The notes under the pieces are model-generated. The model saw nothing but the letters and a program-made list of their open reading frames with translations. It did not search any database and had not been told where the DNA came from. DNA of 64,000 bases from Streptomyces himalayensis subsp. himalayensis (GTDB lineage Bacteria > Actinomycetota > Actinomycetes > Streptomycetales > Streptomycetaceae). The stretch covers positions 558,001 through 622,000 of the forward strand of contig NZ_JACEHE010000001.1 of NCBI RefSeq assembly GCF_013778455.1, read 5' to 3'. Positions 45,821 to 54,391 of the stretch are shown in pieces. The translations under genes were made by a program, and so were the position numbers. Positions within the stretch are counted from its first letter, which is position 1. Every line of letters starts with the position of its first letter.

Positions 45821-48589
45821 ATGCGCGATGACGGCGGTGCCGGTTCCGGGCTCCCGAGGCCGAGGGCGGACCTGGCCGGGGCAGCCGAGGCAGGTCCGCG
45901 CCCTTCGGCGCCGTGGCCGGGCATGAAGGACCAGGTCCTGGTCTTCGCCGGGGTCGCACTGAGCGCTGTCTACGCACTGGCCGGCAAGGACGACAAGCTG
46001 CGGCTGCTCGATCTCGCCGAAAGGAGCGGGAGGACCGCGAGCGCCCCGTCCGGGTACGGGCCGCCCGAGAGCTACGCCCTGTCCGGCCGCTCACCCGCCG
46101 CCGACGCCGTCCGCGCAGGCCGCTCCATGTGGTGGGACGCCGCCGAACTCGACACGTACCGCGAAACGGAGAACGGCTCGGAGACTCCGACCCTGCCGAG
46201 CGGCGTATCGCTGGGCGTGCTGCCCCTGGCGACCGACGGCACGCGGCTGGGCTGCCTGCTCGTCGTCGGCGACACCGCGGAGGGCTTCGCTCCCGAGCAG
46301 CGCAGCTTTCTGGAGCTGTACGCCGAAGAGGTCGCCGCCGGGCTCGAAACGGCCGCTGAACCGATCGCCCCGGGCCCGGGCGGCCAGGGCACGTCTGGCC
46401 GCCCCGGTGGTCGAGCCCCCGGTGGTGAAGGCCGGCAAAGCGGAGTCCCGGGCCGCGGAGATTCAGAGGGAGCAGGCACGAGCACCACGGACGCCGACGG
46501 CCCGGCTCCCCGCGACGGCCCGGCGGGCGGCCCCGCCACACGGCGCCCGTTGCTGGGCCCGGCCCTGGACCGTCTGGGAGTCGGCTCCTTCACCCTGGCG
46601 CCGGCTTCGGGCCTCATCGATGCTGACGCACGCGTCCTGGAGCTGGTCGGCGTCGCCCCCGACGCCTTCGACGGCAGGGTGGAGACCCTGCTCGCACAAA
46701 CCGTCCCGGAGGACCTGCCCGCGCTCATGTCCGTCGTCGAGCCGCGTCAGGCCGTCGGCGGGCGCGAACTGGACTTCCGTATCCGCTGCGCCAACGGCGA
46801 ACTTCGCTGGCTGCGCCTGAGCTGCCGGGTGCCGGCCGGCGGCGACCGTGGACCCGGCCGGGTACCGGAGCAGGTGCTGGGCGTGGTCGCCGACGCATCC
46901 ATTCTGCGCCCCGTCGCCGACGAGGTCTCCCGGGTGCAGCGGCTGGCCGCCTCACTCGCCAACGCGTTGTCCGTCCGGGACGTCAGCCGCGTGGTGGCCA
47001 TCGCCCTGCGCGAGCCGCTGGGAGCCGACCGCGTGGCACTCGCCGGGCTCGAGGCGGCCGACAGACTGGTGGTCACCGTCCTCGACCCGCCGGAGCCGAG
47101 CGCCTGGCCCGAGATCTGGCGTTCCGAATGGCGTTCCGAGTGGCCCGACGCACCGCTGCAGGCCCTGCCCACGCTGCAGGCCGCACTGCGGGAAGGCCGT
47201 CCCAGCCTCTGGCACGCGGGCACCGAGCTCGAACCCGGTCTCGCGGGCGTCGGCCCGGGCGGACTCGCCGTACTGCCGCTCCTGGCCCAGGGCCGGATAG
47301 CCGGTGTCTGCCTCGTCGGCTGGGACGAGCCGCACGAGTTCGTCCCCGAGGAACGGTCCCTGCTCACCGCGACCGCGGGGCTGGTCGGACAGGCCCTGAT
47401 GCGCGCGCAGACGTACGACGCCGAGCAGGAACTCGCCACGACGCTCCAGCGCAGCCTGCTGCCCCGCCGCCTTCCGGAGCTGCCCGGCTGCGTCGCCGTC
47501 GCCCGCTATCTGCCCGCCAGGAGAGGACTGCAGGTGGGCGGTGACTGGTACGACGTCATATCCCTCTCCGACCGCCATGTGGCGCTGGTCATCGGGGACG
47601 TGCAGGGACACAGCGCCGCGGCCGCGACGATCATGGGCCAGATCCGTACCGCGATCAGGGCCTACGCCGTGGAGGGCCACCCGCCCGACGTCGTCGTCTC
47701 GCACGCCAACCGGCTGCTCGTCGGCATGGAGACCGATCTGTTCGCCACCTGCTGCTATGTCGACCTGGACATCGAGGAGGGCAACGCCTGGTTCGTCCGG
47801 GCCGGGCATCTGCCACCGCTGCTGCGCAACCCGGACGGCACCACCGAGGAGATGGCCATCGAGGGCGGACTTCCGCTGGGCGTGGTCGAGGACGCGGAGT
47901 ACCCCATGACCGCGGCCGGACTGACCCCGGGCACGCTCCTGGTCATGGCGACGGACGGCCTGGTCGAGTCCTCGAGCCTGCCGCTGGACGAAGGCCTACG
48001 CCGCTTGCAGCAGGTGCTCTCCTCCACCGACCCCTCCGACGCCGGGCACGTTGCCGACGACCTCCTCGGCGACCGCAGTCGGCGAGAGGACGACGTGGCA
48101 CTGCTGCTCATGCGCTACGACGGTCTGAAGGTCCGCCCGATCCGGGTCGGCTGGACCGTATGGCGACTCCCCGACGCCGTTATGCACGCGCGCCGGTTCA
48201 CCGCCCGCACCATGCGCTCCTGGAACCTCGCCGAGGAGGCCGACGTCGTGCTGCTGGTGGTCTCCGAGCTGGTCACCAACGCGCTGGTGCACACCCACGG
48301 CGCGGTACGCCTCGACCTCACGCTCGCCGCGGACCGGCTGCGGGTCGCCGTGAGCGACTCGTCTCCGCGCGCGCCGGCCAAGCCGGTGATCGTGGACTGG
48401 GAGGCGACCGGCGGACGTGGACTCCTCCTCGTCGAGGCGATGTCGGCGGGCTGGGGATCGGTGCCGGTCAGCGGTGGCAAGCAGGTGTGGAGCGAGATCG
48501 TTGTGCCCCCCCACGAGCCCCCGGGCACGGAGACCGGAACAGGACCGGCTGCGGAACCCCTCGGCCTGCTGCCGTCCCGAGGACCCTGA
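45821..48589 (+). CDS. Multidomain SpoIIE-type serine phosphatase with GAF, PAS and ATPase domains
   Basis: About 922 residues. Order: GAF-like domain (about 40-180), low-complexity linker, PAS domain (about 255-365, FTLAPASGLIDADARVLELV), second GAF (about 385-545), PP2C/SpoIIE phosphatase (about 555-765; GGDWYDVISL and VIGDVQGHSAAAATIM carry the metal-binding aspartates), and a C-terminal RsbW-type ATPase domain (SELVTNALVHTHG, then GGRGLLLVEAMS). This layout combines an anti-sigma-factor kinase with its antagonist phosphatase and suggests control of a sigma-B-like or anti-anti-sigma pathway. ATG 45821 follows GGAGGGGAGG. xylF starts 41 bases downstream, so the phosphatase may be co-transcribed with the transporter. 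Confidence 0.92.
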   Translation: MRDDGGAGSGLPRPRADLAGAAEAGPRPSAPWPGMKDQVLVFAGVALSAVYALAGKDDKLRLLDLAERSGRTASAPSGYGPPESYALSGRSPAADAVRAGRSMWWDAAELDTYRETENGSETPTLPSGVSLGVLPLATDGTRLGCLLVVGDTAEGFAPEQRSFLELYAEEVAAGLETAAEPIAPGPGGQGTSGRPGGRAPGGEGRQSGVPGRGDSEGAGTSTTDADGPAPRDGPAGGPATRRPLLGPALDRLGVGSFTLAPASGLIDADARVLELVGVAPDAFDGRVETLLAQTVPEDLPALMSVVEPRQAVGGRELDFRIRCANGELRWLRLSCRVPAGGDRGPGRVPEQVLGVVADASILRPVADEVSRVQRLAASLANALSVRDVSRVVAIALREPLGADRVALAGLEAADRLVVTVLDPPEPSAWPEIWRSEWRSEWPDAPLQALPTLQAALREGRPSLWHAGTELEPGLAGVGPGGLAVLPLLAQGRIAGVCLVGWDEPHEFVPEERSLLTATAGLVGQALMRAQTYDAEQELATTLQRSLLPRRLPELPGCVAVARYLPARRGLQVGGDWYDVISLSDRHVALVIGDVQGHSAAAATIMGQIRTAIRAYAVEGHPPDVVVSHANRLLVGMETDLFATCCYVDLDIEEGNAWFVRAGHLPPLLRNPDGTTEEMAIEGGLPLGVVEDAEYPMTAAGLTPGTLLVMATDGLVESSSLPLDEGLRRLQQVLSSTDPSDAGHVADDLLGDRSRREDDVALLLMRYDGLKVRPIRVGWTVWRLPDAVMHARRFTARTMRSWNLAEEADVVLLVVSELVTNALVHTHGAVRLDLTLAADRLRVAVSDSSPRAPAKPVIVDWEATGGRGLLLVEAMSAGWGSVPVSGGKQVWSEIVVPPHEPPGTETGTGPAAEPLGLLPSRGP

Positions 48590-48630
48590 CCAGGCCTTCT
48601 CCCCGTGGAAGGACAAGGGAGGTCCCTCCG

Positions 48631-49725
48631 ATGAAGACCTACGTGCGGGAAGCCGCCGCCATCGCCGCGCTGTCGATGGCCGTGGCCCTTGCCGCCTGCG
48701 GAGGGGGCGACGGCGGCTCCGCCGACAGGGCGGAGGACGCCCTGAAGATCGGCCTGCTGCTGCCCGACGCCACCACCGCCCGCTGGGAGAAGGACGACAG
48801 GCCGCTGCTCGAGAAGAAGATCAGGGAACTCTGCGCCGAGTGCATGGTCGAGCACGCCAACGGCAAGGGCGACGTGGCCACCCAGCAGCAGCAGGTGGAC
48901 TCCATGATCATCAGGGGTGTGGATGTGATGGTCCTCGCCGCCGTCGACGCCAAGGCGCTCCAGCCCGCGGTCAGGAAGGCGGACGAGGCGAACGTCCGGG
49001 TCGTAGCCTACGACCGCCTCGCCGAGGGCCCGATCTCGGGATATGTCTCCTTCGACGGCGAGGAGGTCGGCAGGCTCCAGGGCGAGGGGCTCCTCGACGC
49101 GTTGGGCGACAAGGCGGACGGCAGCCGGATCGTCATGATGAACGGCGACCCGACCGACCCCAACGCCGCCGCGTTCAAGAAGGGCGCGCTGTCCGTTCTC
49201 GAGGACAGGGTGAGGATCGCCAAGATGTACGACAACCCCGGCTGGAGGTCGGAGCACGCCCACACCAACATGTCCGGAGCCATCTCCACCCTCGGTGCCG
49301 ACAACATCGACGGCGTCTACTCCGCCAACGACGGCCTCGCCGCCGGCGTCATCTCCGCCCTCAAGGCCAACAAGATCAACCCGCTGCCGCCGGTCACCGG
49401 CCAGGACGCCGAACTCGGAGGCGTTCAGCGCATCGTCACCGGAGAGCAGTACATGAGCGTCTACAAGCCCTTCGAGCCGCAGGCCGCCGCCGGCGCCGAG
49501 ATGGCCGTAGCACTGGCCCGTGGTGAAAACCTCGACGGCATCGCCGAGCACACGACGGTCAACAGCCCTACCGCGCAGGCGGTTCCGGCCGTCCTGCTCA
49601 CGCCGGTCTCCCTGACCGTCGACAACATCAAGGAAACCGTGGTCAAGGACGGCCTCTACACGATCGACCAGATCTGCACCCCGAAGTTCAGGTCTGCCTG
49701 CGACAAGGCCGGACTGACCGGATAG
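48631..49725 (+). CDS. xylF: Xylose-type sugar-binding lipoprotein
   Basis: 364-residue periplasmic-binding-protein-like receptor of an ABC sugar importer. Signal peptide with lipobox LAAC at about residues 19-22. The type I fold and the XylF-like strands are clear: KIGLLLPDATTARWEKD, ANGKGDVATQQQQVDSMI, RGVDVMVLAAVD, VVAYDRLAEG and GYVSFDGEEVGRLQG. The xylose assignment rests on overall likeness to E. coli XylF; another pentose or hexose is possible. First of three transporter genes after the phosphatase. Confidence 0.88.
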   Translation: MKTYVREAAAIAALSMAVALAACGGGDGGSADRAEDALKIGLLLPDATTARWEKDDRPLLEKKIRELCAECMVEHANGKGDVATQQQQVDSMIIRGVDVMVLAAVDAKALQPAVRKADEANVRVVAYDRLAEGPISGYVSFDGEEVGRLQGEGLLDALGDKADGSRIVMMNGDPTDPNAAAFKKGALSVLEDRVRIAKMYDNPGWRSEHAHTNMSGAISTLGADNIDGVYSANDGLAAGVISALKANKINPLPPVTGQDAELGGVQRIVTGEQYMSVYKPFEPQAAAGAEMAVALARGENLDGIAEHTTVNSPTAQAVPAVLLTPVSLTVDNIKETVVKDGLYTIDQICTPKFRSACDKAGLTG

Positions 49726-49778
49726 GGCCGGTCTCCGGCCTCCGTGGGGGCCGGGCCCGGAAGAAGGAGATGGTTTCT

Positions 49779-50558
49779 GTGCGGGCTCCACCCCTGCTGG
49801 CGTTGCGCGGCGTCTCCAAGCGCTTCGGCGCCATCCAGGCGCTCTGCGATGTCGAGCTGGAGATCCATGGTGGTGAGGTCATCGCCCTGGTGGGTGACAA
49901 CGGCGCAGGCAAGTCGACCCTCGTCAAGGTCATCGCGGGTGTCAGCCCCGCCGACAGCGGTGTCATCGAGTGGCAGGGCCGGATCGTCCAGGTCAGGCGC
50001 CCTCACGACGCCCAGGCACTCGGCATCGCGACCGTGTACCAGGATCTCGCGCTGTGCGACAACCTCGACGTCGTCGGCAATCTCTTCCTCGGCAGGGAGA
50101 TCCACAGGGTCGGCGTCCTCGACGAGGTGGAGATGGAGCGCCGCGCCGTCGAGCTGCTGCACACCCTGTCGATCAGAATCCCCAACATCCGCCTCCCCGT
50201 GGCCTCGCTGTCCGGCGGCCAGCGCCAGGCCGTCGCGATCTCCCGCTCGCTGCTCGGCGTACCCAAGCTCCTCCTTCTCGACGAGCCCACCGCCTCCCTG
50301 GGCATCGAGCAGACCTCCCAGGTCCTCGACCTCATCGACCACCTGCGCGACCGTGGTCTCGGTGTGCTGCTCATCAGCCACAACATGGGTGACGTCAAGG
50401 CCGTCGCCGACCGGGTCGCGGTGCTGCGCCTCGGCCGCAACAACGGCTTCTTCGATGTGAACACCACATCCCAGGAACAGGTCATCTCCTCGATCACCGG
50501 TGCCACGGACAACGCCGGCAGGACCCGCATGGGGCGTACGGGGGAGGCGTGGCTGTGA
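49779..50558 (+). CDS. xylG: Sugar ABC transporter ATPase
   Basis: 259 residues with a single ATPase domain. Walker A GDNGAGKST, signature SLSGGQRQAVAISRSL and Walker B LLLLDEPTASLG are intact. Most carbohydrate uptake ATPases of this family (XylG, RbsA) are tandem two-domain proteins near 500 residues; this is the one-domain form, so a homodimer should drive transport. GTG 49779 has AAGGAG 9 bases upstream; the ATG at 49770 touches that site and is less likely. It shares one base (TGATG) with the permease start. Confidence 0.88.
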   Translation: MRAPPLLALRGVSKRFGAIQALCDVELEIHGGEVIALVGDNGAGKSTLVKVIAGVSPADSGVIEWQGRIVQVRRPHDAQALGIATVYQDLALCDNLDVVGNLFLGREIHRVGVLDEVEMERRAVELLHTLSIRIPNIRLPVASLSGGQRQAVAISRSLLGVPKLLLLDEPTASLGIEQTSQVLDLIDHLRDRGLGVLLISHNMGDVKAVADRVAVLRLGRNNGFFDVNTTSQEQVISSITGATDNAGRTRMGRTGEAWL

Positions 50559-51844
50559 TGCGGAAAGAGACATTCCGAAACACGGAACCCGGCAGAACGG
50601 CAGGCGGACCCGAGGCGCGGGCGCCCGCCGCGGCCGGCCGGCGCCTGCTCGTGCGCAGAGGGGACGTCGGGCGCGCCGTCGACGAATTCCGGCGCCGGCT
50701 GCGCGACGGAGAGCTCGGCTCGCTCCCCGTCGTACTGGGACTCGCCCTGATCTGGATCATCTTCGAGATCCTCAACGAGAACTTCCTCTCACCACGCAAC
50801 CTGTCCAACCTCAGCGTGGACATCGTCGGCACCGGCCTGATCGCCGTGGGCATCGTCTTCGTGCTGCTGATCGGCGAGATCGACCTGTCGGTCGGCTCGG
50901 TCAGCGGTCTCGCGGCAGCCATGTTCGCCGTGCTCAACGTCCATCAGGGCATGCCCGAGTGGCTCGCGGTCATCGTCGCGGTGCTCTGCGGCACGACGGT
51001 CGGGGCCGTCCACGGGTTCTTCTTCGCCAGGGTCGGCGTGCCCTCGTTCGTCGTCACCCTCGCGGGACTGCTCGGCTGGAACGGCCTGATGCTCTACGTC
51101 CTCGGCGAAAGCGGGACGATCAGCATCGACGACCAGGGCCTGGTCGCCAAGCTGACCAGCCACTACTTCTCCGACGCGGCCGTGGCCTACGGCTTGGCCG
51201 TCCTCGGCACGGCCGCGTTCTTCCTCGCCGCCTACCGTGACAGCCTGCGCCGCAGGGCCGGCGGCATGGAGTCCCGGTCGCTCGGCCGGCTCGGATTCCG
51301 CACCGGCGCCCTCGCGGTGATCGCCCTTGCGGCGGCCTATGTCCTCAACCAGTTCCAGGGCCTGCCGCTCGCTCTGCTGATCTTCCTCCTCGTCGTCGTC
51401 GGCCTGGACTACCTCCTGCGCCGCACGCGGTACGGACGACAGGTGTTCGCGCTCGGCGGCGGCGTCGAGGCGGCCCGCCGCGCCGGCATCAACGTCGTGC
51501 TGGTGCGGATCTCCGTGTTCATGGTGTCGGGGACGATGGCCGCGATCGGCGGCCTGTTCCTGGCCTCCCGGATCACCTCGGCCAGCCAGACGTCCGGCTC
51601 CGGCATCCTGCTGATGAACGCCATCGCGGCAGCCGTCATCGGAGGCACCAGCCTGTTCGGCGGCCGCGGCACAACCTGGTCCGCGCTGCTCGGCATGCTG
51701 GTCATCCAGTCGATCGCGTCCGCCATGGCACTCATGGGCGTCCAGGCCGCCGTCCAGTTCATGATCACCGGCGGCGTCCTGCTCCTGGCGGTAGTCATCG
51801 ACTCCCTGTCACGACGCTCCCAGGAGGCCCACGGCCGGGCATGA
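50558..51844 (+). CDS. xylH: Sugar ABC transporter permease
   Basis: 428-residue membrane protein of the XylH/RbsC family with about ten to twelve hydrophobic helices. Typical motifs are NLSVDIVGTGLIAVGIVFVL, LLIGEIDLSVGS, FFFARVGVPSFVVTLAG and the coupling stretch RTRYGRQVFALGGGVEAARR. A 65-residue hydrophilic N terminus precedes the first helix. The ATG at 50558 overlaps the ATPase stop; an in-frame GTG at 50549 lies too close to the GGAGG. Last gene of the operon. Confidence 0.9.
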   Translation: MRKETFRNTEPGRTAGGPEARAPAAAGRRLLVRRGDVGRAVDEFRRRLRDGELGSLPVVLGLALIWIIFEILNENFLSPRNLSNLSVDIVGTGLIAVGIVFVLLIGEIDLSVGSVSGLAAAMFAVLNVHQGMPEWLAVIVAVLCGTTVGAVHGFFFARVGVPSFVVTLAGLLGWNGLMLYVLGESGTISIDDQGLVAKLTSHYFSDAAVAYGLAVLGTAAFFLAAYRDSLRRRAGGMESRSLGRLGFRTGALAVIALAAAYVLNQFQGLPLALLIFLLVVVGLDYLLRRTRYGRQVFALGGGVEAARRAGINVVLVRISVFMVSGTMAAIGGLFLASRITSASQTSGSGILLMNAIAAAVIGGTSLFGGRGTTWSALLGMLVIQSIASAMALMGVQAAVQFMITGGVLLLAVVIDSLSRRSQEAHGRA

Positions 51845-51857
51845 CGAGGGGGCTCGG

Positions 51858-51960
51858 ATGAGTACGTCCTCCTACGCCGATCCAGGCGTGCTCTGGGACA
51901 TCGACACCGCACTTTTCGGGGGGCTGTATTCATCTGCGGCTCCGCCGCGGGCTCCCGAAC
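51858..51960 (+). pseudogene. Remnant 1 of the HAD gene 5' end
   Basis: Around 51877 the sequence CCGATCCAGGCGTGCTCTGG continues to GACATCGACACC as at the start of the HAD gene (52100 onward), then breaks off into a hairpin-containing GC sequence. It is the most diverged of three copies and 123 bases upstream of the second. Confidence 0.65.
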
Positions 51961-51996
51961 CCCCAGCCGAGAAGGGGTCGCCGGTACGGTCGTCTC

Positions 51997-52050
51997 ATGC
52001 CGATCCAAGCGGTGCTCTGGGACATCGACACTGCATTTCTCGGGGGATAA
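51997..52050 (+). pseudogene. Remnant 2 of the HAD gene 5' end (17-residue frame)
   Basis: ATG at 51997 opens a frame MPIQAVLWDIDTAFLGG and then stops; the first 11 residues equal those of the HAD hydrolase exactly. It also repeats the 19 bases before the start codon (TCGCCGGTACGGTCGTCTC), so it is an exact copy of the start region at a distance of exactly 100 bases. The stop lies in a hairpin TCGGGGG-ATAA-CCCCCGA (52040-52057). Confidence 0.75.
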
Positions 52051-52096
52051 CCCCCGAACCCCCAGCCGAGACCACGGTCGCCGGTACGGTCGTCTC

Positions 52097-52819
52097 ATGC
52101 CGATCCAAGCCGTGCTCTGGGACATCGACGACACGATCTTCGACTACGCGGGCGCGGACACCGCCGGCATGCACGCGCATCTGCTCGCCGAGGGGCTGCC
52201 CGCCCGGTACGTCACGGCGGAGCACGCCCTGGCCCGGTGGAAGGAGATCACCGAAAACCACTGGGCGCGTTTCGGTGCGGGAGAGGTCGACTTCCACACT
52301 CAGCGGCGCGACCGTGTGCGGGACTTCCTCGACGCTGACCTGGACGACACGGAGGCCGATGCCTGGTTCGAGCGCCATCGCGGACACTACGAGGCCGCGT
52401 GGTCGCTCTTCCCGGACACCGTGCCCACCCTGGACGCGCTCGCCGGCAGCTACCGGCACGCCGTCCTGTCCAACTCCGCCGCCGTCCACCAGGAACGCAA
52501 GCTGCGCTCCCTCGGCGTGCGCGACCGCTTCGAGGTCGTGCTCTGCGCCGTGGAGCTCGGTGTCTCCAAACCGGCCGCCGAGGCCTTCCACGCCGCGTGC
52601 GCGGCACTCGCGCTGGATCCCGCGGAGATCGCCTACGTGGGAGATCAGCCGGAGATCGACGCCCGGGGCGCCCGCGACGCCGGAATGCTGGGGATCTGGC
52701 TCGACCGGACCGGCGTCGACCGGCCGGCCCCGACCGGCGTGCACCGGATCACGAGCCTGGCGGAGCTCCCCGCACTGCTGGCCGATACCCGTTTTGGAGC
52801 GCCGTCCACCTTCGGGTAA
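52097..52819 (+). CDS. HAD-family hydrolase (subfamily IA)
   Basis: 240 residues. All four HAD motifs are present: I LWDIDDTIFDY (nucleophile Asp), II LSNSA, III the lysine in VSKPA, IV YVGDQPEIDARGA. The helical cap between motifs I and II marks subfamily IA (phosphoglycolate phosphatase-like). Substrate not predictable. Its first 11 codons and 19 upstream bases are duplicated 100 bases upstream. Downstream, a hairpin (52879-52896) separates it from the tRNA cluster. Confidence 0.9.
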   Translation: MPIQAVLWDIDDTIFDYAGADTAGMHAHLLAEGLPARYVTAEHALARWKEITENHWARFGAGEVDFHTQRRDRVRDFLDADLDDTEADAWFERHRGHYEAAWSLFPDTVPTLDALAGSYRHAVLSNSAAVHQERKLRSLGVRDRFEVVLCAVELGVSKPAAEAFHAACAALALDPAEIAYVGDQPEIDARGARDAGMLGIWLDRTGVDRPAPTGVHRITSLAELPALLADTRFGAPSTFG

Positions 52820-52878
52820 TGTTCTTCCTGCGCCGCCCGAGCGGGCCGAGAGGCTGGACGGGAAGCGCACACCGAATG

Positions 52879-52896
52879 AACCCCCGGGCGGGGGTT
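52879..52896 (+). terminator. Hairpin between the HAD gene and the tRNA cluster
   Basis: AACCCCC (52879-52885) pairs perfectly with 52890-52896 around GGGC; followed by GAATTTTGG. Confidence 0.65.
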
Positions 52897-52905
52897 GAAT
52901 TTTGG

Positions 52906-52977
52906 TGGGGTATGGTGTAATTGGCAGCACGACTGATTCTGGTTCAGTTAGTCTAGGTTCGAGTCCTGGTACCCCAG
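52906..52977 (+). tRNA. tRNA-Gln (CTG)
   Basis: 72 bases. Acceptor TGGGGTA with TACCCCA, anticodon arm ACTGA-TTCTGGT-TCAGT, anticodon CTG at 52939-52941, T arm GTTCGAGTC. The CCA end is not encoded. Confidence 0.95.
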
Positions 52978-53013
52978 CTCGCAGATGCCCGTCTCTGCAG
53001 AGACGTCTGCAAA

Positions 53014-53086
53014 GCCCCCGTTGTGTAGCGGCCTAGCACGCTGCCCTCTCAAGGCAGTAGCGCCGGTTCGAATCCGGTCGGGGGTA
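53014..53086 (+). tRNA. tRNA-Glu (CTC)
   Basis: 73 bases. Acceptor GCCCCCG with CGGGGGT, anticodon arm CTGCC-CTCTCAA-GGCAG (anticodon CTC), T arm CCGG-TTCGAAT-CCGG. The anticodon stem differs at its second base pair (T-A) from the other two copies (C-G). CCA not encoded. Confidence 0.95.
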
Positions 53087-53172
53087 CTGATCCATCCCGC
53101 ATGATCAATCGGGTAGCTCCCGTTGATCCGGCGGTGACAACACCCGGCGATACGTCGGGTGGGATCGCCAAG

Positions 53173-53245
53173 GCCCCCGTTGTGTAGCGGCCTAGCACGC
53201 CGCCCTCTCAAGGCGGTAGCGCCGGTTCGAATCCGGTCGGGGGTA
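53173..53245 (+). tRNA. tRNA-Glu (CTC)
   Basis: 73 bases, same as the first tRNA-Glu except for the anticodon stem CCGCC/GGCGG. Identical to the copy at 53366-53438. Confidence 0.95.
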
Positions 53246-53265
53246 CAAACTGGTCTAAACCGCAT

Positions 53266-53337
53266 TGGTCTATGGTGTAATTGGCAGCACGACTGATTCT
53301 GGTTCAGTTAGTCTTGGTTCGAGTCCAGGTAGACCAG
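53266..53337 (+). tRNA. tRNA-Gln (CTG), second type
   Basis: 72 bases. The D and anticodon arms equal those of the first tRNA-Gln, but the acceptor is TGGTCTA with TAGACCA and the T stem has compensating changes. Anticodon CTG at 53299-53301. Confidence 0.95.
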
Positions 53338-53365
53338 CTCGGATCTGCGGAAACGTAAGATCCTC

Positions 53366-53438
53366 GCCCCCGTTGTGTAGCGGCCTAGCACGCCGCCCTC
53401 TCAAGGCGGTAGCGCCGGTTCGAATCCGGTCGGGGGTA
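53366..53438 (+). tRNA. tRNA-Glu (CTC)
   Basis: 73 bases; identical to the copy at 53173-53245. Last tRNA of the cluster, followed eight bases later by the terminator. Confidence 0.95.
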
Positions 53439-53445
53439 CACAGGG

Positions 53446-53482
53446 CGATGGGCCCTCCGCTTCGGCGGAGGGCCCATCGGCG
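53446..53482 (+). terminator. Terminator of the tRNA cluster
   Basis: Perfect 15-base-pair stem (53446-53460 with 53465-53479) and a TTCG tetraloop. Confidence 0.92.
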
Positions 53483-53641
53483 TTCACGGCGTTAGGCATC
53501 CCATACTGTCCGCATCCCTTACCGGCCGGGCGACTTGGCAGCGGCGGGTGGGGGCGGCGTAGTGATCGCGGGCTGCCGCGGCGCTGAGGCGGCCCGCCGA
53601 TCTGTGCCGGTGAGACGGGTGTTACTGGTGGTGGTGCAGGG

Positions 53642-54358
53642 TCAGCCGGAGCGGCGCAGGGCCTCGGAGAGGCGGGCGGCCGCATCGATGACCGCCTGGG
53701 CGTGCATACGGCCCGGGTGGCGGGTCAGGCGCTCGATCGGTCCGGATACCGAGACGGCGGCGACCACGCGGTTGGACGGCCCGCGGACGGGTGCCGACAC
53801 CGACGCCACGCCCGGCTCGCGCTCGCCGATCGACTGGGCCCAGCCCCTGCGGCGTACGCCCGAGAGGGCCGTGGCCGTGAAGCGGGCCCCCTGGAGGCCG
53901 CGGTGCAGGCGCTCCGGCTCCTCCCAGGCCATCAGGATCTGGGCCGACGAGCCGGCCTTCATCGTGAGGGTCGAGCCGACCGGGACCGTGTCCCGCAGGC
54001 CCGAGAGGCGCTCCGCGGCGGCCACGCAGATGCGCATGTCGCCCTGGCGGCGGTAGAGCTGCGCGCTCTCGCCCGTCACGTCACGCAGATGTGTCAGTAC
54101 CGGTCCTGCCGTGGCCAGCAGGCGGTCCTCGCCCGCCGCCGCGGCCAGCTCGGCCAGGCGCGGGCCGAGGATGAACCGGCCCTGCATGTCCCTCGCCACC
54201 ATCCGGTGGTGTTCCAGTGCCACGGCAAGGCGGTGTGCCGTGGGTCGTGCGAGCCCTGTCGCCGCGACCAGCCCGGCGAGGGTGGCCGGACCGGACTCCA
54301 GGGCGCTCAAAACAAGAGCAGCCTTGTCGAGAACGCCGACGCCGCTAGAGTTGTCCAT
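53642..54358 (-). CDS. ndgR: IclR-family regulator NdgR
   Basis: 238 residues, the size of Streptomyces NdgR, which controls leucine and other amino acid genes and antibiotic production. N-terminal winged helix (LAGLVAATGLARPTAHRLAV at about 28-47) and C-terminal IclR effector domain. It is divergent from leuCD with two palindromes in the gap, matching the known ndgR-leuC arrangement. ATG 54358 chosen (MDNSSGVGVLDK); upstream open frame to 54469 runs through the operators and is not coding. Confidence 0.93.
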   Translation of the reverse strand: MDNSSGVGVLDKAALVLSALESGPATLAGLVAATGLARPTAHRLAVALEHHRMVARDMQGRFILGPRLAELAAAAGEDRLLATAGPVLTHLRDVTGESAQLYRRQGDMRICVAAAERLSGLRDTVPVGSTLTMKAGSSAQILMAWEEPERLHRGLQGARFTATALSGVRRRGWAQSIGEREPGVASVSAPVRGPSNRVVAAVSVSGPIERLTRHPGRMHAQAVIDAAARLSEALRRSG

Positions 54359-54370
54359 GCAACGATATTC

Positions 54371-54391
54371 GCGTCTCACTCTGTGAAACGC
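54371..54391. promoter_or_regulatory. Palindrome in the ndgR-leuC gap (site 1)
   Basis: GCGTCTCAC-TCT-GTGAAACGC: 9-base arms with one mismatch, 13 bases upstream of the ndgR start. Candidate NdgR binding site for autoregulation. Confidence 0.6.

Noticed and set aside
51858..52898. Long plus-strand frame starting in the first HAD remnant and running through the gap
   Set aside because: It changes frame relative to the HAD gene after the repeats and its product is an Arg/Ser/Pro-rich shadow of the real gene.
52906..53438. Regularly spaced near-identical units resembling a CRISPR array
   Set aside because: The repeats fold as tRNA-Gln and tRNA-Glu; no cas genes.
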